From positions 1-10,173 of the forward strand of contig JAESSX010000282.1 in NCBI GenBank assembly GCA_016763915.1: 10,173 bases of DNA. The letters are read 5' to 3'. Below are positions 6,446-10,173 of the stretch, one piece after another (position 1 is the stretch's first letter; each line of letters opens with the position of its first letter). The position numbers and the translations under genes are program-made. The stretch comes from Rhodospirillales bacterium (GTDB taxonomy: Bacteria; Pseudomonadota; Alphaproteobacteria; Rhodospirillales_A; Casp-alpha2). The notes under the pieces were generated by a model that was not told the origin of the DNA, searched no databases, and saw nothing but the letters and a program-made list of their open reading frames with translations.

Positions 6446-7684
6446 ATGAAGCTTGAAGTTTGGAGAAATAACACCGGTGTGTCGCGGTCCGCGTTGGCGA
6501 AAACGTTGGAAACCAGCGAGGAAACGGTACGCCGGTATGAAAATGGCGACCGTATTCCGACCCGCGACATCATGCCCAAGATTACCGACGCCACCGGTGG
6601 CCAGGTTTTGGCGGGAGACTTCTATGACGCCGACCGGAAAAACTCATTTAGGACGGACCCCTTGAAGCATTCGGATAAAACAGCCTCCCCCGCTGGCGGC
6701 GGCTTTCCCCGCACCCGCCTGCGGCGCAACCGCCTCGATGCCTGGTCGCGGGCGATGGTGTCGCAACACCGCCTGTCCGCCGCGGACCTGATCTGGCCGG
6801 TATTCGTCACCGAAGGCGGCGGCCGGCGCGACCCGGTCCAGTCCATGCCAGGGGTCGAGCGGCTCGGCATCGACGCCTTGGTCGAGGCCCTGGACGAGGT
6901 CGAGGACCTGGGCATTCCCGCCATCGCGCCGTTTCCCTATACCGACGAGGCCCTCAAAACACCCGACGCCGAAGAAGCCTATAATCCGGACAATCTTGTC
7001 TGCCGCGCCGTGCAGGCGGTCAAAAAGGCCCACCCGGATATCGGAATTATGTGTGATGTGGCGCTCGATCCCTACAATTCCGACGGCCACGACGGGCTGG
7101 TCCGGGACGGTAAAATTCTCAACGACGAAACCGTCGGGATTCTGTGCCGCCAAGCCGTTGTCCAGGCGCGGGCCGGGTGCAACATTATTTCGCCCTCGGA
7201 CATGATGGACGGGCGGGTCGCCGCCATCCGCGATGCCCTGGACGCCGAAGGATTTCAAGATGTCCGCATCATGTCCTATGCGGCGAAATACGCCTCGGCG
7301 TTTTACGGCCCCTTCCGCGACGCGGTCGGGTCGTCCGGGGCGCTCAAGGGCGACAAAAAGACCTACCAGATGGACCCGGCCAATTCCGACGAGGCCTTGC
7401 GCGAAGTGGCTTTGGACATCGAGGAAGGCGCCGACATGGTGATGGTCAAGCCGGGCCTGCCCTATCTGGACATCGTGCGCCGGGTCAAGGATACCTTCGG
7501 CGTGCCGACCTTCGCCTATAACGTCAGCGGCGAATACGCCATGCTCCGGGCCGCCGCCGACAACGGCTGGCTGGATTACGACACCGCCATGATGGAAATG
7601 CTTCTGAGCTTCAAGCGCGCCGGGGCCGACGGGGTTCTGACCTACGCCGCGCTGGACGCCGCGCGGCTGTTGAAAAACGCCTGA
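6446..7684 (+). CDS. hemB: Porphobilinogen synthase (HemB) with in-frame N-terminal HTH domain
   Basis: HemB joins two 5-aminolevulinate molecules into porphobilinogen, an early step of heme and corrin synthesis. The reading frame is open from ATG 6446 (GGAG 10 bases upstream) and encodes 412 residues, about 75-90 more than usual. Residues 1-60 form a Cro/C1-type helix-turn-helix (VSRSALAKTLETSEETVRRYENG, then ATGGQVLAGDFY). A linker (61-86) leads to a full HemB from PRTRLRRNR onward, with active-site lysines 281 (SYAAKYASAFYG) and 335 (MVMVKPG). The metal region DVALDPYNSDGHDG (204-217) lacks the zinc cysteines, so this is the non-zinc type common in Alphaproteobacteria. A TTG at 6662 (residue 73), with AGGA about 8 bases upstream, would give an ordinary 340-residue HemB, so the locus may make both forms or only the short one. 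The gene converges on cheW. Confidence 0.9.
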   Translation: MKLEVWRNNTGVSRSALAKTLETSEETVRRYENGDRIPTRDIMPKITDATGGQVLAGDFYDADRKNSFRTDPLKHSDKTASPAGGGFPRTRLRRNRLDAWSRAMVSQHRLSAADLIWPVFVTEGGGRRDPVQSMPGVERLGIDALVEALDEVEDLGIPAIAPFPYTDEALKTPDAEEAYNPDNLVCRAVQAVKKAHPDIGIMCDVALDPYNSDGHDGLVRDGKILNDETVGILCRQAVVQARAGCNIISPSDMMDGRVAAIRDALDAEGFQDVRIMSYAAKYASAFYGPFRDAVGSSGALKGDKKTYQMDPANSDEALREVALDIEEGADMVMVKPGLPYLDIVRRVKDTFGVPTFAYNVSGEYAMLRAAADNGWLDYDTAMMEMLLSFKRAGADGVLTYAALDAARLLKNA

Positions 7685-7759
7685 CCGGCGCTGCCCCGCC
7701 GTATTCGCTGATTGCGGCCATAACAAACCCGCCGCGATCCATCAATCGGGGGGGGTCGC

Positions 7760-7776
7760 AAAACCGCTGAAAGCGG
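7760..7776 (-). terminator. Possible terminator after cheW
   Basis: On the minus strand CCGCT-TTC-AGCGG forms a 5-bp stem with a 3-base loop, followed by TTTTGCG. It lies about 13 bases beyond the cheW stop codon, in the 104-base gap between the convergent hemB and cheW genes. The stem is short and the T run is only four, so the call is tentative. Confidence 0.35.
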
Positions 7777-7788
7777 CGGAAAACGGCG

Positions 7789-8298
7789 TTATTTGTCTTT
7801 CAGATCCAACAGGCTGTCGATATCGAGAACCACCATCAACTGTTTTTCGAGGCGGAAAACGCCGTTGGAAAATTCCCGCCATTTGGGGTCCAGGGTGCCG
7901 GGGTTTTTTTCATACAGTTTCTTCGACAGCCCGGTCACGTCGCCGATCTTGTCCACCAGCAGCGTGTAAAGGTCGTGGTCTTGTTCGACGGTGACGGCCA
8001 TGCTTCCGCCGCTTTCGTCTTTGCGCGGCGGCAGCCCCAGGCGCACCCGGACGTCGATGACTGTGACAATGCGTCCGCGCAGGTTGATCGACCCCCGGAC
8101 TTCCTTGGGCGCCAGCGGGATCGGCGCGATCCGGTCCGGGGTCAGGAAATCCTGAACCCTGAGGACGGGAATGCCGAACATCTGGTCGCCGATGGTAAAG
8201 GTGACAAAATCTTCAAGATCTTCGCCGGGATGGGTAGTTAAACTCTGTTGTTCTTCGACCACGATTTCTGTTTCCGTTTCTGCAAGGGCTTCTGTCAT
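7789..8298 (-). CDS. cheW: Chemotaxis coupling protein CheW
   Basis: CheW is a cytoplasmic scaffold that links methyl-accepting receptors to the histidine kinase CheA. The 169-residue protein is a single CheW domain. FVTFTIGDQMFGIPVLRVQD (31-50) is the first beta strands, VRGSINLRGRIVTVIDVRVRLGL (67-89) is the family hallmark, and LLVDKIGDVTGL (113-124) and VFRLEKQLMVVLDIDSLL (147-164) complete the fold. An acidic N-terminal tail of about 28 residues precedes the domain. ATG 8298 has GGGAG with a 7-base spacer, which fixes the start. No cheA, cheY or receptor gene is seen nearby, so this is an isolated cheW copy in the window. It may serve one of several chemosensory arrays; the sequence does not say which. 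Confidence 0.95.
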   Translation of the reverse strand: MTEALAETETEIVVEEQQSLTTHPGEDLEDFVTFTIGDQMFGIPVLRVQDFLTPDRIAPIPLAPKEVRGSINLRGRIVTVIDVRVRLGLPPRKDESGGSMAVTVEQDHDLYTLLVDKIGDVTGLSKKLYEKNPGTLDPKWREFSNGVFRLEKQLMVVLDIDSLLDLKDK

Positions 8299-8339
8299 TA
8301 GGGGTCTCCCGCCATGAATAACTGTCGAATTCGATTATT

Positions 8340-8399
8340 ACAATCCCGGCCATACGCCCGATCGTACGATTAGACGGGTGTAACTTATCGTGGGATTGT
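8340..8399. repeat. Inverted repeats upstream of cheW
   Basis: ACAATCCC (8340-8347) and GGGATTGT (8392-8399) are exact reverse complements 44 bases apart. Between them lie a perfect 10-base palindrome, ATCGTACGAT (8361-8370), and a flanking CCCG/CGGG pair (8357-8360 with 8374-8377). The group sits 42-101 bases upstream of the cheW start, where promoter and operator sites would be expected. No regulator can be named from it. Confidence 0.4.
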
Positions 8400-8469
8400 T
8401 ACGCCAGTATGTCTGGAATGCTTCCACATATGACATTTTTGTAGACCGGCAGAGGACGGAATTCCGATC

Positions 8470-9686
8470 TCAGACGACGCCCCGTTCCCGCAAACCGGAA
8501 ATGGCGTCCGCGTCCAGGTCGAGAAGCTCGCGCAGAACTTCGTCCGTGTGTTGGCCCAAAATCGGCGGCGAATAGCGGTAATCGGGGCCCGTTTTCGACA
8601 TCCGGATGGGGCTGGCGATCAGATGCACCGGGGCCTCACCGGTCGCCGGATGGGGCATTTCGAGTTCCATGCCGCGGGCCTGCACCTGCGGGTCGGCGAA
8701 CACCTGATCGATGGTGTTGATGGGGCCGCAGGTCACGTTGACCTTTTCCAGGCCTTCCAGCCAGTGCCGGGACGGCTTTTGGGCGATCACGGCCTGCAGC
8801 TTTTCGATCAGGTCCCGGCGGTTGCGGACCCGCATCTCGTTGGTTTTGTATTTTTCATCGGCCGCCAGTTCGGGGACGCCCGCGAATTCGCAAAAACGCT
8901 GGTATTGCGCGTCGTTGGCGGCGGCCAGTACGATATTGCCGTCGGCCGTGACGAAGACCTGATAGGGCACGATATTAGGATGCGCATTGCCCAGCCGTGG
9001 CGGGGCATTCCCGGTCGACAGGAAATTCGACCCCATGATCGACAGCGTCGCCGCCATGGTATCGAGCATGCCGATATCGATGTGCTGGCCCTCGCCGGTC
9101 TTTTCGCGGTGCCTGAGGGCGGCGTTGATGGCGACCGACGCATACATGCCGGCCATCAGGTCGGCGATGGGAATGCCGGCTTTCTGGGGTTCCCCGTCCG
9201 GATCGCCGGTGATGCTCATGAACCCGCCCATGGCCTGGATCAGCACATCGTATCCGGGCCGTTCGGCATAGGGGCCGGAATGGCCGAAGCCGGTGATCGA
9301 GCAATACACCAGGCCCGGGTTTTCGTCTTTTAGCTGGTCATAAGACAGGCCGTATTTTTCAAGCCTCCGAACTTGAAGTTTTCCACCAACACGTCCGAAC
9401 ACGCGACCAGCCGCCGGGCCAGGTCCTGGCCTTCGGAATCGGCGATGTTGAGCGTTATCGACCGCTTGTTGCGGTTGGCGCTGCAGAAATAGGCGCTCTC
9501 GGCGGTGTCTTCGCCGTCCTGGTCCTTGATGAAGGGAGGCGCGAAGCGCCGCGTATCGTCGCCGGCGCCGGTTTGTTCAACCTTGATGATGTCGGCGCCG
9601 AGGTCGCCGAGAATTTGGGTGCAGGTGGGACCGGCGAGAATCCGGGTCAGATCGAATACCCTCAAGCCATGCAAAGGACCAGTCAT
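8470..9686 (-). pseudogene. CaiB/BaiF-family class III CoA-transferase, frameshifted
   Basis: Class III CoA-transferases move CoA between carboxylic acids and pass through an aspartyl-CoA intermediate. The start MTGPLHGLRVFDLTRILAGP and IKVEQ (ATG 9686), then SANRNKRSITLN and DVLVENFK, are in one frame; KYGLSYDQL, GLVYCSITGFGHSGPY and the rest are in another. The switch falls at a run of five A residues on the coding strand (9355-9359). A sixth A would read GGLKKYGLSYD and restore a 405-residue protein of normal family length. The catalytic Asp lies in GIPIADLMAGMYA, residue 176 of the restored protein. The two halves are otherwise intact, so this is a very recent mutation or a sequencing indel. 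As written, the first frame ends soon after NFKFGGL with KNTACLMTS. The substrate cannot be told from sequence. It is transcribed away from the penicillin-acylase gene. Confidence 0.85.
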
Positions 9687-9752
9687 CGGTGTTAAAAGCC
9701 TTATAAAAGTGAAGTGAATGAGGAAGAAGCGGGTTTGAAACGCTTGCCTTCC

Positions 9753-9782
9753 CTTATAACGGAACAACAACAAAGGCGGCAA
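9753..9782 (-). promoter_or_regulatory. Possible promoter for the CoA-transferase gene
   Basis: On the minus strand TTGCCG (complement of 9777-9782) and TATAAG (complement of 9753-9758) are 18 bases apart and lie 67 bases or more upstream of the ATG at 9686. The -10 element matches five of six consensus bases and the -35 four of six. A second TATAAG lies nearer the start, so the assignment is uncertain. Confidence 0.28.
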
Positions 9783-9874
9783 CCGCATCCTTGAAGCGCC
9801 GGTATTTATAGGCACTAATCCCTGGTATAAGGTCAGGTTAAGGGAAGCTGTTGGAATATCTTTTTGGATTCTGA

Positions 9875-10173
9875 ATGAAGCGTTTTATCCTTTTTTCCCT
9901 GTCGGGACTGGTGTTGATCGCGGTGTTGGCCGCCGGCGGAGGCTGGGCATGGCTCCAATCCACCCTGCCCGGCGCCAACGAGACGGTCGAGGTTCCGGTC
10001 CTCCAGGCACCGGTCGATGTTCTGCGCGACGATGCCGGGATTCCCCATATTTTTGCCAAATCCGGGAACGACGCCTATTTCGCGCTTGGCTATGTTCATG
10101 CCCAGGACCGGTTCTGGCAGATGGAATTGATGCGACGGTTCGGTGCCGGCCGTTTGTCCGAAATTTTCGGGGA
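9875..10173 (+). CDS. Penicillin acylase (Ntn-hydrolase) family protein, 5' part
   Basis: Only the first 99 codons are in the window. The start is fixed at ATG 9875 because an in-frame TGA directly precedes it. Residues 1-27 (MKRF followed by a hydrophobic run to about GWAW) look like a signal peptide or membrane anchor, as expected for a periplasmic or envelope enzyme. The following segment has the alpha-subunit hallmarks of the penicillin amidase family: APVDVLRDDAGIPHIFA near residues 47-63, then ALGYVHAQDRFWQMELMRRFGAGRLSEIFG. These enzymes mature by self-cleavage and hydrolyse amides such as beta-lactam side chains or acyl-homoserine lactones; the nucleophile Ser and the beta subunit lie beyond the right edge, so substrate and integrity cannot be judged. 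It is divergent from the CoA-transferase gene with 188 bases between the starts. No strong ribosome site is seen. Confidence 0.93.
   Translation, partial: MKRFILFSLSGLVLIAVLAAGGGWAWLQSTLPGANETVEVPVLQAPVDVLRDDAGIPHIFAKSGNDAYFALGYVHAQDRFWQMELMRRFGAGRLSEIFG

Noticed and set aside
6644..7726. Minus-strand open frame of 360 residues
   Set aside because: It is the exact antisense shadow of hemB, rich in Gly, Val, His and Arg without motifs; hemB is clearly the real gene.
8548..9333. Plus-strand open frame of 261 residues
   Set aside because: It is antisense to the CoA-transferase, which has conserved motifs and the catalytic Asp on the other strand.
9350..9365. Programmed -1 frameshift in the CoA-transferase gene
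   Set aside because: The site reads TTG AAA AAT without a canonical X XXY YYZ heptamer, and I see no obvious downstream pseudoknot; an A6 to A5 change explains it more simply. Kept only as a remote option.

Overview
The window looks like a piece of an alphaproteobacterial chromosome, most likely from the Rhodospirillales or a relative. The reasons are a MucR/Ros-family regulator, a metal-site variant of HemB of the non-zinc type, a small DUF6898-like protein, the rpiB-glyA pair, and high-GC coding sequence with strong third-position bias (which also produces long antisense shadow ORFs). No complete mobile element, CRISPR array, tRNA or rRNA was seen.

Layout, left to right. Positions 1-1630 hold a minus-strand pair, rpiB followed by glyA (glyA runs off the left edge). 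Positions 1631-1963 are a divergent intergenic region with a candidate small structured RNA that ends in a terminator-like hairpin, then a good sigma70-type promoter for mucR. mucR (1964-2398, plus) converges on a small conserved gene (2416-2637, minus), which lies just downstream of a large fused isobutyryl-CoA mutase, icmF (2711-6109, minus). A 336-base divergent region (6110-6445) holds two striking dyads: an 18-bp one next to icmF and a 21-bp one next to hemB. hemB (6446-7684, plus) is read in one open frame with an N-terminal Cro/C1-type helix-turn-helix domain. It converges on cheW (7789-8298, minus). Next comes a CaiB/BaiF-type CoA-transferase (8470-9686, minus) broken by a one-base frameshift in a short A run. 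Last is the start of a penicillin-acylase-family gene (9875 to the right edge, plus).

Functionally this is mostly housekeeping and central metabolism: one-carbon metabolism (glyA), pentose phosphate (rpiB), tetrapyrrole synthesis (hemB), branched or short acyl-CoA metabolism (icmF, CoA-transferase), chemotaxis (cheW) and a global regulator (mucR). The genes do not form one pathway. The most unusual items are the HTH-HemB in-frame fusion with a palindrome just upstream, which suggests self-regulation; the LiuR-like operator upstream of icmF; the possible small RNA between rpiB and mucR; the MucR finger with three of four zinc ligands replaced; and the frameshifted CoA-transferase. I do not see a clear multi-gene novel system.
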